The notes under the pieces: generated by a model | Databases searched by the model: none | Told to the model about the DNA's origin: nothing | The model's input: the letters and a program-made list of their open reading frames with translations, nothing else | Part shown: positions 48,866 to 59,599 of the stretch, in pieces | Layout of the letters: each line of letters opens with the position of its first letter | Numbering within the stretch: the stretch's first letter is position 1 | Made by a program: the position numbers and the translations under genes | Assembly (NCBI GenBank): GCA_948099385.1 | Contig: CANUEZ040000024.1 | Span: 23,552,501 to 23,616,500 of the forward strand | Direction: 5' to 3' | From: Fasciola hepatica | Lineage: Eukaryota; Platyhelminthes; Trematoda; Plagiorchiida; Fasciolidae | Length of the DNA: 64,000 nucleotides

Positions 48866-50695
48866 AGTGTCGCGGGCAGTGGCGTCGTTACGTTTCACAT
48901 CGTGCTTCTATTCATTCTGCTCTCAACGGGACTATGCTGCGAGGTTGCAACCAAAACCAGAGCACAGAAGTGCGAGGTTGACGGTTGGACGAGCTGAATT
49001 GAACACTTCACCGTTGCCCGGCTCGTTACCCCATATGATCTACTGGGACCTTATGTGGCTTTCCACATTAAGTCTTCGTGTGGGTAGCTTATAGTGCAAT
49101 AGGTGTCCGAGGCTAGGAGGTATACCCTTTCAGCTGTACTCATGAAAAATTATGTAACGAAGAAGTTGCAGGAATTGTAATGCGAAACTGCGATTTCCCT
49201 GTCTGAACCAAGCACCATTCTCTCACGAGTGTTGATTTTGTAGTCCAATCAAACCGTCAGACTATTGTTGTCGGGGATTTGAAGTATGAACCAGGAACGG
49301 CTTTTGCACTCTTCTGGTGCTCTGTCCCTCAGACGAGAAGCAGAACTAACTTCGCTGATAAACGCGAGCCAAATGCTTAAGACCCTAAACATAGCATTAC
49401 ATTTCTCACATTTATTCTCACTATAATTTCTATTGTTGACAATGTGCTTACACTTCCACAATCTACGTACTTTGTTCTTCTGCGTACAGTGAACGTTAGT
49501 GGAATGCAGTAAGCTGAATATTGCGTTGCCTACCCCCTGATATAAAAAAATGGTTTTTTCAGAAGACATAGGCTGATAAAATGGAGAGGGATAGAAAACC
49601 AACTATGATCACCACAACTAGTGATCGTGTATGCATACACACCTCGAGAAATCTCACTTGACGTAAAATGATAGTAAGGTCGTCACTGTTGATCTCAAAT
49701 GGGGTGGTCAGCCATACTGGTCTTCGACCATTGTAATTTTGGGGGCCCGTTGATACACTTACTGAGCTGGGCTCATGCTTTTCTTGTGATCCCAGATCGA
49801 ACTGCAGCACCTCGCAGAAGATCACCGATCCTTGCATACCACAAAAAGCCGTTTCAGTGGTCTTTTTCCACACTCGAACTTAAGATGCTATTCACTATGC
49901 TTAACTATCAATCTAAATTATGTATGTAATTTACGCAAAATATCTGTCTTGCAATGTCAACGCTCACTTCCACAAAATCAATGCATAACAGTTTCACCTT
50001 GTTAGGAATTGGTCGGCCGGTATGGTTTCTGAAACCTTCCGAATAACTACTCATTCCTGGTGCTCTTATAAACTGATTCAAATTTTCCCGACAGTTACTC
50101 AAAACACGACTTTCATCATATCTTAAACGTACGCGCATGAAACGAAAATTAACAGAATGCTCCATCTGAGTGTCTAATCGCGCCACACGCACGAAAAATT
50201 CTGTATTCTACCACAGGTATCGCCTGGTCCCGAATTTTGTCGTCTGTTTAGCGCAACCCAGAAACAGAAGTATTCTTAGTCATACGGATATCCAAAGAAC
50301 GCTTCGCTCAAAAACATAACTGATTTTTCCTATCGCCGTTGTTTTGGCTTTTCTTTGGAGATGTTTTCTCTTCCAGAACCTCGTTTACCATCAGAATCAC
50401 TTTCACTGCGTTGGTTTATAAGCCCCCAAAGTAAGCTACGGACAACCAATTCCAAGACAATCACACAAATCCGGTAGTATTTCAGTATTCAGTTTATTAC
50501 TCAATTTTGTTCTTAGACATATTTCCACCTGCGAATCCAGCAACTGCTTCATATACCTACAAAACCTTTCCGTCTGCTTTTAAACATAAAATCCTTCTTC
50601 CATAGAGCAGTTAACCATAAATTTATTCTTTTATTTAAGCTATATCGCATTTCCTGACAATACTGATTTCTCGCTTCCTTATATACTGCGGTCGT
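48866..50695 (-). other. Inverted-repeat arm DNA beyond the RTE, with exon-like segments
   Basis: Reverse complement of 54,383-56,212. Exon-like segments on the minus strand lie at 49,998-50,207, 49,658-49,801 and 49,249-49,572 (described for the right arm, where they are on the plus strand). A block at about 49,035-49,145 shares GGGACCTTATGTGG with the repeat at 34,430. The translated segments are identical between the two arms. Confidence 0.5.
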
Positions 50696-51318
50696 TTTAA
50701 TCCTTCCCAGAGATTTCCCTCCGGGCTCATTTTTCCGTGGCGAGGTTGCTCTTATTAGGCACGGAGGGAAAGCAATGCTTCGGGCCGCAACTGCACTCGT
50801 GGGAAATGGGCAACTCACCTAGCGCATTTTTTAAATCTTATGCCAATACATGAATTCAAAGGAAGAAACAAACTCAAACCCCGGAAGAACTAACAAAAGT
50901 CGGTACAGATGGAGCCCTGACCACGAAACTTGGTCCCAGCAGGTCAGACGTAGAGGTGACCCGGGAGGAAACCTGTCGTTCGCTTGTTGTACGCTGACAC
51001 AAGTAGCTTGCCACCAAAACTGATTGCCTGCGATGGATGGATCCCAACTTCTCGGGTTTCATACCGAGCGGCCAGTATCACTGAACTACTTCCAGCTCGC
51101 TGCCTAAGATGATTTCAAAGAGCCCAACACAATCTACAGGCCGCTGCTACGACGGCCATTAGTCTTACTAAACAGTGTGGTGCAGTGGGAACCCCGAAGT
51201 TGTCAACTGCTTCGGAAAGGTGTATGAACCGACGAAATGGACACCACGGACTACATGACCTGATGCAATGCCTTATGTGTCAAACCTTTAAACACATTAC
51301 CCCAATTCGGGTTGAACA

Positions 51319-51406
51319 CCGCGTAGAATCCGCGCAAAATTGTAGTAGTGCTCCGCCACGCGTGAACAGTGGAGCAGCACTGCAATTTCGAGCGGATTCT
51401 ACACGG
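51319..51406 (+). repeat. Long imperfect hairpin (inverted repeat)
   Basis: Two 36-base arms (51,319-51,354 and 51,371-51,406) are complementary at 30 positions plus one G-U pair, across a 16-base loop. Mismatches are scattered. The size and shape are those of a miRNA-precursor-like or small foldback-element hairpin. Expression cannot be judged from sequence. Confidence 0.7.
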
Positions 51407-53514
51407 CTGATAAACCAAAGTGGGGTGATTCTTTTGAAGACCATCTCTTCAAAACCCAGACAGGCAGCGGGCTAAAACACGGAGGTTGGTTCCGTTAGAA
51501 GTCGGTGAGAAGTATAACATTCAGGATGTTTGACGGACCCCTATCTTTCAGACGTGACAGTAATGTGGTTCATGTCTATTCTTGGAAACTTCATGGAGTA
51601 TATGAAACATGGCAATCAACGCTACTTAATAACGAGCCACGTCTGTCAAATCAGAGCTTTGGTGGCGACTTTGATACCAAAATAACAAGCACATTTTTCG
51701 AGTCTGGGGATTGGGTTGCGCCTTCGCTTAAATAGGTATTTGCAGTTAGGTCTGCTGTCAGAATGATAACTGCTTCACAGGAGCTCATTCACGTCCGGCA
51801 TCTTCAACAAGAACCAGTTTTACATGGTGACCAGAATTACTAGGTTGTCTAGCCACAGATTTCAAATCGGTGCAAATACATATAATACTAATCACAGGAA
51901 GTGGCTTACTGCTAGATATACTATGCAGCTGCAACTAGAGCAGGTGGTTCCGTCACGGAATGCCTACCTAACATAGGAATGACTATTAAGTCACATTTTA
52001 GTGCACGGCACTGGTCAGTTCAACGCCGATCATCGTTGGATGGTTAAGAACTCAGATCAGTTTCAATCTCACCAATCGGTTGGCTGTTTGAAGTCAATTT
52101 GTTTGAGTCCAACTGATGCCATCCATTTTGGCTCACCGCCATTCCATTCGAACTAGTTGGGGAAACTGGGCGCACATCGGCTCGTTGGTTCCGGTCTCTA
52201 GTTAGCTGAGCCTCTTACTTCGTGTCAGCCCCACAAGAATGCCAAAACATTTACAAAAATCCTAAAAACCTACTGTCTTCTTTTATTCCATCAGTAGAAA
52301 TCATTCGCGGAGCTAAACTCCAACCACGGAGTTATGGTGTTTTGTCCAGAACGCTTGACATGAGAAAATAAAGTATCTTCAAGCATTGCCGGTGATCAGC
52401 CACGACCGCTTACTTAATCGCTTTGAAACCCAAATTATTTCCAGTCGTTCCTTCAAACGCGATTCAGGGGGAAAACCAGTGGGACACGGCTCTCCTTTAG
52501 CATACTAGTTTATCGGACATTAAATAAATGAAGGCCGATCGCAAATAGGGTGGTCCATGCTGGTCAACCAGGTAGCAGCAAACAGCTTTTCCGAACGGGG
52601 TACCAGTGATCAAAACTGAAATTTGCGTATGATTCGGAATGACGGCCCAAAATTATTTCTATTATATGCTTGCGCATGAGTGCAGTGTAAGGGTGTCCCA
52701 CACTTTCGGGAAGAACCGGCAACCTGCGACTGAGAACTAAAGTGGAGAATCCCATAAGGTCCCAATGATTCAGTTGGTAGAAGACTGTGGGAACGGTCTG
52801 TTTGGCCCTCTAAACAGTGACTGTTTGAGTTTAAAAAAATGAAGCGAAGCTATATATTTTCAGGATTAAAAGCATGAACGAACTAATCCTTGATAGTGAG
52901 CTAGGAAGTAGAACAAAATACAAATGTCGAACCTAAGCTCCATCATAAGTCTCTGACAAACTTCGAATTTGCAGCAAGACTGCTGGTTGCAAGTTTCGTA
53001 ACAAACTTTTGAAGCGACCTTGGATAGTAAAAGGGTTATTACATTCGACTGACGGCAGATAAACCATCAAAATCGGGTGCAAGAAACGTTTGCACATGTT
53101 CGGTCTACTGCTGTAGCGAACAAATGCAAATACAACCCCGTGAGGCACCTGGACGAATACTGCAGTGCAGGTGGTTCTCGAGGACTCCAATCTGGAAGCC
53201 TATGAAACCACGAATTATTATCCTTGTTTAATAATGTACCAGATGTATCTACATTCTTTTTCAGAACTTGACATTATTAAACGTAGCCACTCGAAAAAGG
53301 CTCCGAAGACATGCACAATACACATCCGAACGAGGGTGACTAGCGACGATTAAGCACTTGACACCTAAGCATTTTGACCACCTGATGTTATGTTGTATCA
53401 GCAAGCTAAGGTTAGGAGTAGGGTTTTGGGAATGAGGCTTCTCTACACCAAGCACTCAACCTAGGCAGGCCACGGTGACCGGGACATGAAGCAAGTGTGA
53501 CCACAGATGAACTC

Positions 53515-53880
53515 CCTCGGTTTACACAGTTCTCCGAGGCAGGTCGTAATTGGAGGACGGGACGAGATAGACAGTCAATAACTTGAAGTAAAGGTGAAAA
53601 CCTTACCCGGTGGACCTAGCTGAGTAGGACATGTTAAGTTTCCGGGTTGGGGTCTACGATGTCCGCCTATCAAGTGGTTGGAGAAACTAGGCAACGGACA
53701 AGTGCTGCGATTCGCGGTGTGCTTACATTTCAACTCCTTCCCTGTCTGCATGATCTTTATCCATACCTTTCTCTCCTGTCCACTTCCTCTTTGCGCCTCA
53801 AGTTATTTCACTATCGATTTGATGATGCCATGCAGCAGCGGCCAAAGTCAGAGCACCGAAGGACAAGGTTACCAGTTGAG
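53515..53880 (+). mobile_element. Decayed RTE C-terminal fragment
   Basis: In shifting plus-strand frames it shows FPGWG then KWLEKLGN, which parallels LRGWDPKDPS and WLETLKD in the full RTE copies. A 3' UTR-like segment follows whose CAGAGCAC..AAGG block resembles 48,950-48,980. Heavily mutated. Confidence 0.55.
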
Positions 53881-54194
53881 ATAACAACTTTCTGGATGCA
53901 CCAGCTGTGTCTCAATCATTTGAAAGAACTGTTGTAGTCGATAATGCACACTCAAATATTGGATCGACTGATATCCTTTTTAAACTGAGGAAATTTCGCT
54001 GCTTCATCCTCCGGAAGACTACTAGCGTTGAATCAATGTTTATCAAATAGATTAAATAGTTATTCGACTGACAGTTCCATTGAACTGGGTTCTGCGTTGC
54101 ACTAAGCACGACGAATAAAACTCTGCTGGCTATTTTGTTGCCACTCTGACCTTTAACGCTTGTTTTAATGATTATACACCCACGGTGGACTATC

Positions 54195-54382
54195 ATCATC
54201 ACCATCATCATCGTACAGCGTTAAACAGTAGGGCAAGCCCCACTGACCACTGCCTTTCTCACCTTGTTGTACACAGAAGTAGAAAGTATGAATATACAAG
54301 ATGGAGAGGGAGTGGACCTACACGGGTAGCAAAAAGAAAGAATGCCCTAGTAGCCAACACACGGAATGCACAGTCTAACTGT
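54195..54382 (-). mobile_element. RTE 3' UTR fragment with ATG-type tail
   Basis: The minus strand matches the 3' UTR of the right RTE copy (56,220-56,385), sharing the GTTAAACAG/GTTGAACAG...GGGCAAGCCCCACTGACC block and the CCAACACACGGAAT block. It ends in GATGATGATGGTGATGATG, the simple-repeat tail used by RTE elements. It is a separate 5'-truncated insertion that stops exactly where the right inverted-repeat arm starts. Confidence 0.8.
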
Positions 54383-54870
54383 ACGACCGCAGTATATAAG
54401 GAAGCGAGAAATCAGTATTGTCAGGAAATGCGATATAGCTTAAATAAAAGAATAAATTTATGGTTAACTGCTCTATGGAAGAAGGATTTTATGTTTAAAA
54501 GCAGACGGAAAGGTTTTGTAGGTATATGAAGCAGTTGCTGGATTCGCAGGTGGAAATATGTCTAAGAACAAAATTGAGTAATAAACTGAATACTGAAATA
54601 CTACCGGATTTGTGTGATTGTCTTGGAATTGGTTGTCCGTAGCTTACTTTGGGGGCTTATAAACCAACGCAGTGAAAGTGATTCTGATGGTAAACGAGGT
54701 TCTGGAAGAGAAAACATCTCCAAAGAAAAGCCAAAACAACGGCGATAGGAAAAATCAGTTATGTTTTTGAGCGAAGCGTTCTTTGGATATCCGTATGACT
54801 AAGAATACTTCTGTTTCTGGGTTGCGCTAAACAGACGACAAAATTCGGGACCAGGCGATACCTGTGGTAG

Positions 54871-55829
54871 AATACAGAATTTTTCGTGCGTGTGGCGCGA
54901 TTAGACACTCAGATGGAGCATTCTGTTAATTTTCGTTTCATGCGCGTACGTTTAAGATATGATGAAAGTCGTGTTTTGAGTAACTGTCGGGAAAATTTGA
55001 ATCAGTTTATAAGAGCACCAGGAATGAGTAGTTATTCGGAAGGTTTCAGAAACCATACCGGCCGACCAATTCCTAACAAGGTGAAACTGTTATGCATTGA
55101 TTTTGTGGAAGTGAGCGTTGACATTGCAAGACAGATATTTTGCGTAAATTACATACATAATTTAGATTGATAGTTAAGCATAGTGAATAGCATCTTAAGT
55201 TCGAGTGTGGAAAAAGACCACTGAAACGGCTTTTTGTGGTATGCAAGGATCGGTGATCTTCTGCGAGGTGCTGCAGTTCGATCTGGGATCACAAGAAAAG
55301 CATGAGCCCAGCTCAGTAAGTGTATCAACGGGCCCCCAAAATTACAATGGTCGAAGACCAGTATGGCTGACCACCCCATTTGAGATCAACAGTGACGACC
55401 TTACTATCATTTTACGTCAAGTGAGATTTCTCGAGGTGTGTATGCATACACGATCACTAGTTGTGGTGATCATAGTTGGTTTTCTATCCCTCTCCATTTT
55501 ATCAGCCTATGTCTTCTGAAAAAACCATTTTTTTATATCAGGGGGTAGGCAACGCAATATTCAGCTTACTGCATTCCACTAACGTTCACTGTACGCAGAA
55601 GAACAAAGTACGTAGATTGTGGAAGTGTAAGCACATTGTCAACAATAGAAATTATAGTGAGAATAAATGTGAGAAATGTAATGCTATGTTTAGGGTCTTA
55701 AGCATTTGGCTCGCGTTTATCAGCGAAGTTAGTTCTGCTTCTCGTCTGAGGGACAGAGCACCAGAAGAGTGCAAAAGCCGTTCCTGGTTCATACTTCAAA
55801 TCCCCGACAACAATAGTCTGACGGTTTGA
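54871..55829 (+). CDS. Candidate three-exon gene fragment in the right arm, unrecognised
   Basis: Three open segments with splice-like borders all stay in phase 0. The first, 54,871-55,080, has acceptor CTGTGGTAG and donor AACAAG|GTGAAA and gives 70 codons starting NTEFFVRVARLDTQ, with a MRVRLRYDESRVLSNC segment. The second, 55,277-55,420, has donor CGTCAA|GTGAGA and includes PVWLTTPFEINSDDLTI. The third, 55,506-55,829, has the strong acceptor CCTCTCCATTTTATCAG and a stop at 55,827; it contains a CX2C pair, NKCEKCNA. I do not recognise the protein. The same exons exist inverted in the left arm. They may be a partial gene captured and duplicated with the arms; upstream exons were not found. 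Confidence 0.35.
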
Positions 55830-56212
55830 TTGGACTACAAAATCAACACTCGTGAGAGAATGGTGCTTGGTTCAGACAGGGAAATCGCAGTTTCGCATTA
55901 CAATTCCTGCAACTTCTTCGTTACATAATTTTTCATGAGTACAGCTGAAAGGGTATACCTCCTAGCCTCGGACACCTATTGCACTATAAGCTACCCACAC
56001 GAAGACTTAATGTGGAAAGCCACATAAGGTCCCAGTAGATCATATGGGGTAACGAGCCGGGCAACGGTGAAGTGTTCAATTCAGCTCGTCCAACCGTCAA
56101 CCTCGCACTTCTGTGCTCTGGTTTTGGTTGCAACCTCGCAGCATAGTCCCGTTGAGAGCAGAATGAATAGAAGCACGATGTGAAACGTAACGACGCCACT
56201 GCCCGCGACACT

Positions 56213-59200
56213 TAGCATCATCGTGCAGCGTTGAACAGTAGGGCAAGCCCCACTGACCACTGCCCTTCTCACCTTGTTGCACGTTGAATTAGAGAGTATC
56301 AATATACAGTATGAACAGGGAGTGAACTTACAGAGGCCAACACACGGAATACACCGTCTAACTGTGCAACGCACATTGATCAATCATTCTGATTCGACAG
56401 AAAGTGACAACACGATCACCACTGCTCGCGGTTCGCTGCCATATCCTTCAGTGTCTCCAGCCAACTGGTAGACGGATCTTTTGGATCCCAACCACGAAGA
56501 CGTGAAGCACCTACTTTTCCTAAGTTTGCTGTACATTTTCTCATTCCTCGCTGCCACGTCATCTGTTGACCTCCACGTGGTCTTTTCCACTCCCTAGGAG
56601 GGGCGAAGAATAGGACACGGTACGGTAGACGTGTGCTTGCCATACGTAACACGTGTCCCAACCAACGTAGTCTATTAAGCTGGATACGCTGTGACAGAAC
56701 GTTCTCTGAATTAGTATCCAATACTCGCTTTCTGACCTCATCGTTGCTTACTCGGCTATTCCACCCAATCCTAGCGATACTACGTAAACATCGATGGCCG
56801 AAAACCTCAAGACGACGAATATCTTCAGCACGCAGACTCCAAGTTTCGCAACCATACAACAAAACCGAACGCACTGCAGCACAGTATACACGGCCTTTCA
56901 ACTTCAGTGAAATATCAGATCGGTGCCACAGGTGCTTCAGTCCAGCGTACGCCGCTCGAGCCTTGGATATACGCGTACTCACCTCTACTACAGTGCTCCC
57001 ATCCGTCGTCACGCAGCTACCGAGGTAGGTGAAGTGGTCGACAACTGACAGCACCTCCCCATCGAGCATCAACCTCGGAATTGTTGACGTCCAGTCTTGT
57101 AACATCACCTTGCACTTTGAAGGTGCAAAGCGCATGCCGAATGGAGCTACAGCTTTTGCAAGTCTATCTAGCGTACGTTGAGCATGTTCCGTGCATTCGA
57201 ACAAGCAGACAAGGTCGTCCGCGTAATCCAGGTCACATAGCTTTTCACTATTTCCTAGTTCGACGCCTACATCCTGAAGATTTTGCAGCACACTCCCCAC
57301 TATTTCGTCCATGACGAAGTTGAACAGGAATGGAGACAAAGGGCATCCCTGTCGAACACCACTGGTCGTTTCGAACCGATCGGATAGTTCACCGTAAGCT
57401 CCTACGCGGCCAGAAGTATGAGAATACAATGATCTCATTAGGTTCACGAACTTCTGGGGCATACCTTTTCTATGAAGAGCACTGGAAAGCGATGTTCGAT
57501 CAACTGAATCGAAGGCGCCTTTCAAGTCTAAGAAAACCATTATTGTCGGTCGGTGGTGCATGTGGCGCGTTTCAAGTAGTCGGCGAAGAGTAAAAATCTG
57601 GTCGATGCATCCTCGACCTGGGCGGAATCCTGTCTGCTGTTCGCGGACATTCCTCTCGCGAGCCGGTGTAGGACGGTGCAGCGAAGTGGAGGCTAATACT
57701 TTGGTGACTATCGGAATTAAGCTAATCCCACGATGATTACTACAGTCATTGCGTATTCTCTTCTTGAAGGTGGAAACAATCAATGACTCACTCCATATTA
57801 ATGGAATACGCTCGTCATTCCAAATGTCACGGAGCAGGGCGGTAAGTGATTTTATCAACACCTCACCACCCAGTTTGAAAAGAACTGGAGGAAGTTCGTC
57901 GGGACCGGCCGCTTTCCCCCGCCTTAGTAATCGAATACATGACTCTACTTCTACTTCTGATGGGGGCTCAAGTGATACCACCCAAGGAGTCACAGTTGTT
58001 GACACGGGAGTAACTACACTAGCGTGCGGCCAGCTAAACTGTTCCTTGAAGTACTCGGCCCATCGGTCAAGCCTTTGCTGTTTGCTATGGATGGATTCTC
58101 CATTTCTATCCCAAATCGTTTCACTGACCTGAGTTCGCCGTCCACCGGTGTCACGAATAAGTTTGAACAGTCTTTGACTGTTACCTGAAGCAACTGCTAT
58201 TTCCATTTCTTCGGCTACCTTGACCCACCAATTTTCGCGATCATTTCTGAGGCTTTTCGTAACTTGTCTTTGCAGCTTTCTCCGCATCTTATTCATCTCG
58301 TTACAGTTCGAAAGTTGACGCTTTTGCTCCATTATACTCAGCGACTCTTGCGAGATCCAGTGTCTTTGATGGACAACGGATCGAGGACCACAGGCAAAAC
58401 CTGCTGCAACGTGCATCGCCTGTTTGATATGAGACCAATGCTCATCTACATTACTGTTCTCCGTGGATCCTAGCTCATGTGCTAACTTCTGCTCATACCG
58501 GGTGCGGACTTCTGGATCACACAAACGTTGCACGGCTAATCGGGTTTGCGGTTTGTGACGATGACCAGGGAGCTGGAGAGATAATCGCATTAAAACTAGT
58601 GCATGGACCAACTTTACGTAAGTGGACCAGTAAGATCTACAGTTCTGAACATAACTGGGCCACCGGTAGCTTACTGCGATATGATCAATCAGACTAAAAG
58701 TACCTGTAGAGTTAGAGCGCCACGTTGCTGTGCGACGCGAGCTGTGTCGGAAATTGGTGCTAGACAAGAACAATCGGTTATCTGCACAAAACTGGAGAAG
58801 CCTATCCCCGTTATCTGTACGCTCAGCAGGTAAAGCACAACGCCCACCTAAACAGGCTTCTGACACACTAAGTTTGCCAACTTGTGCATTGAAGTCACCA
58901 GCTAGCACTACAATGTCGGAACCTTTACTGCCGCGAACGAGAGTGGCGAGTGCATCATAGAACTCATCTTTCTGCGCGTCTGAGCTGCAGTCCGTTGGGG
59001 CGTACGCCGAGATCACAAACAAATTTCGCTTAACACAACTATTCTTTCGAACGCCAACTGACCCTTGGAGTCTCACAGCACATAAACGACTGTTAACAGG
59101 AATCTAGTCTAAAAGGGCAGCCTCAGCCTTGTCAGTCAAGACAATTCCTACACCACGTTGACCCACAGCTGTAGCTGCTTCGTCTCCTGAGGTGCGCAGA

Positions 59201-59590
59201 ATATACCTCGATGAGATACCAGGAGCAGTTAGTTGAATTACACTGCTCGAATCCTGGATACGCGTTTCGCTTAAGCAGCAGACATCAATCTTTAGAGAAT
59301 TTATTGAAGGCTAGGCACGCCTGCTGACCGGCCTGCATGAGTGTACGCACGTTGAAGGAGCCGAGATTAAGAGGCTGACGGGGCTTGAGAAAATGTGAGT
59401 TACCAGACATAGGATTATTCCCGATACTATTTGACAGTGAATCGTTGCGAGTATTGACCGTGTTATCAGTGGGAGCATTATGGGTCGATAGATGGGGCAA
59501 AGAGGGATGGTTAGGGACAGAAGACAAAGGTTGAATAAAAGAGAGGGACTATCAAACTAACCCTTCCTTCCTCTGGACTTCACGTTAGAA
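56213..59590 (-). mobile_element. RTE-like non-LTR retrotransposon, right copy, nearly intact
   Basis: Full endonuclease and RT plus a 3' UTR of about 200 bp ending in GATGATG at about 56,216. The 5' end is placed at a TAACGTGAAGTCCA string (59,587-59,574). That string also occurs in the hammerhead-SINE and may mark the true start of the element. Confidence 0.88.
56416..59076 (-). CDS. RTE endonuclease-reverse transcriptase, 886-residue open frame
   Basis: Multi-domain enzyme of a non-LTR retrotransposon. The APE-type endonuclease nicks target DNA and the reverse transcriptase copies the element RNA at the nick. Endonuclease motifs are SAYAPTDC, GDFNAQVG (about residue 58) and SLIDHIAVS (about residue 130). 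RT motifs are RGKAAGPDELPPVLFK, FLDLKGAFDSVDR, VRQGCPLSPFLFN, DYADDL and YLGSCVTTDG. The C-terminal domain has YGCETWSLR and LNRLRWLGHVLRM. The frame starts downstream of the true N-terminus. An in-frame TAG at 59,106-59,104, where a tryptophan is expected, separates the first endonuclease part. A frameshift near 59,290 separates the N-terminal segment LGSFNVRTLMQAGQQ (59,285-59,527). So this copy is close to intact but probably not autonomous. Confidence 0.88.
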   Translation of the reverse strand: MRLQGSVGVRKNSCVKRNLFVISAYAPTDCSSDAQKDEFYDALATLVRGSKGSDIVVLAGDFNAQVGKLSVSEACLGGRCALPAERTDNGDRLLQFCADNRLFLSSTNFRHSSRRTATWRSNSTGTFSLIDHIAVSYRWPSYVQNCRSYWSTYVKLVHALVLMRLSLQLPGHRHKPQTRLAVQRLCDPEVRTRYEQKLAHELGSTENSNVDEHWSHIKQAMHVAAGFACGPRSVVHQRHWISQESLSIMEQKRQLSNCNEMNKMRRKLQRQVTKSLRNDRENWWVKVAEEMEIAVASGNSQRLFKLIRDTGGRRTQVSETIWDRNGESIHSKQQRLDRWAEYFKEQFSWPHASVVTPVSTTVTPWVVSLEPPSEVEVESCIRLLRRGKAAGPDELPPVLFKLGGEVLIKSLTALLRDIWNDERIPLIWSESLIVSTFKKRIRNDCSNHRGISLIPIVTKVLASTSLHRPTPARERNVREQQTGFRPGRGCIDQIFTLRRLLETRHMHHRPTIMVFLDLKGAFDSVDRTSLSSALHRKGMPQKFVNLMRSLYSHTSGRVGAYGELSDRFETTSGVRQGCPLSPFLFNFVMDEIVGSVLQNLQDVGVELGNSEKLCDLDYADDLVCLFECTEHAQRTLDRLAKAVAPFGMRFAPSKCKVMLQDWTSTIPRLMLDGEVLSVVDHFTYLGSCVTTDGSTVVEVSTRISKARAAYAGLKHLWHRSDISLKLKGRVYCAAVRSVLLYGCETWSLRAEDIRRLEVFGHRCLRSIARIGWNSRVSNDEVRKRVLDTNSENVLSQRIQLNRLRWLGHVLRMASTRLPYRVLFFAPPREWKRPRGGQQMTWQRGMRKCTANLGKVGASRLRGWDPKDPSTSWLETLKDMAANREQW

Positions 59591-59599
59591 GTTGAACGA

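Larger units (their letters stand above)
45562..50695 (+). repeat. Left arm of a large inverted repeat
   Basis: The reverse complement of this arm occurs at 54,383-59,542. For every feature compared from 46,002 to 50,695, paired coordinates add to 105,078, so there is no net indel over 4.7 kb. Examples are the RT stop at 48,662 with 56,416, the segment ends 49,602 with 55,476, and the arm ends 50,695 with 54,383. The sequence is almost identical except in 46,757-47,108 and in the outer part below about 46,060, which differ by roughly 15-20 per cent by eye. The arm holds an RTE copy plus 1.8 kb of other DNA. Confidence 0.93.
50696..54382. other. Spacer between inverted-repeat arms
   Basis: A 3.7-kb spacer without a convincing gene. 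It holds an imperfect hairpin (51,319-51,406), a decayed plus-strand RTE C-terminal fragment (53.5-53.9 kb) and a minus-strand RTE tail (54.2-54.4 kb), listed separately. A weak tRNA-like A-box string lies on the minus strand near 51,090. Nothing recognised at 51.5-53.4 kb. Confidence 0.45.
54383..59542 (-). repeat. Right arm of the large inverted repeat
   Basis: Reverse complement of 45,562-50,695; see that entry for the alignment. This arm keeps the longer open RTE frame (56,416-59,076). The outer border is where similarity stops upstream of the RTE endonuclease. Confidence 0.93.
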
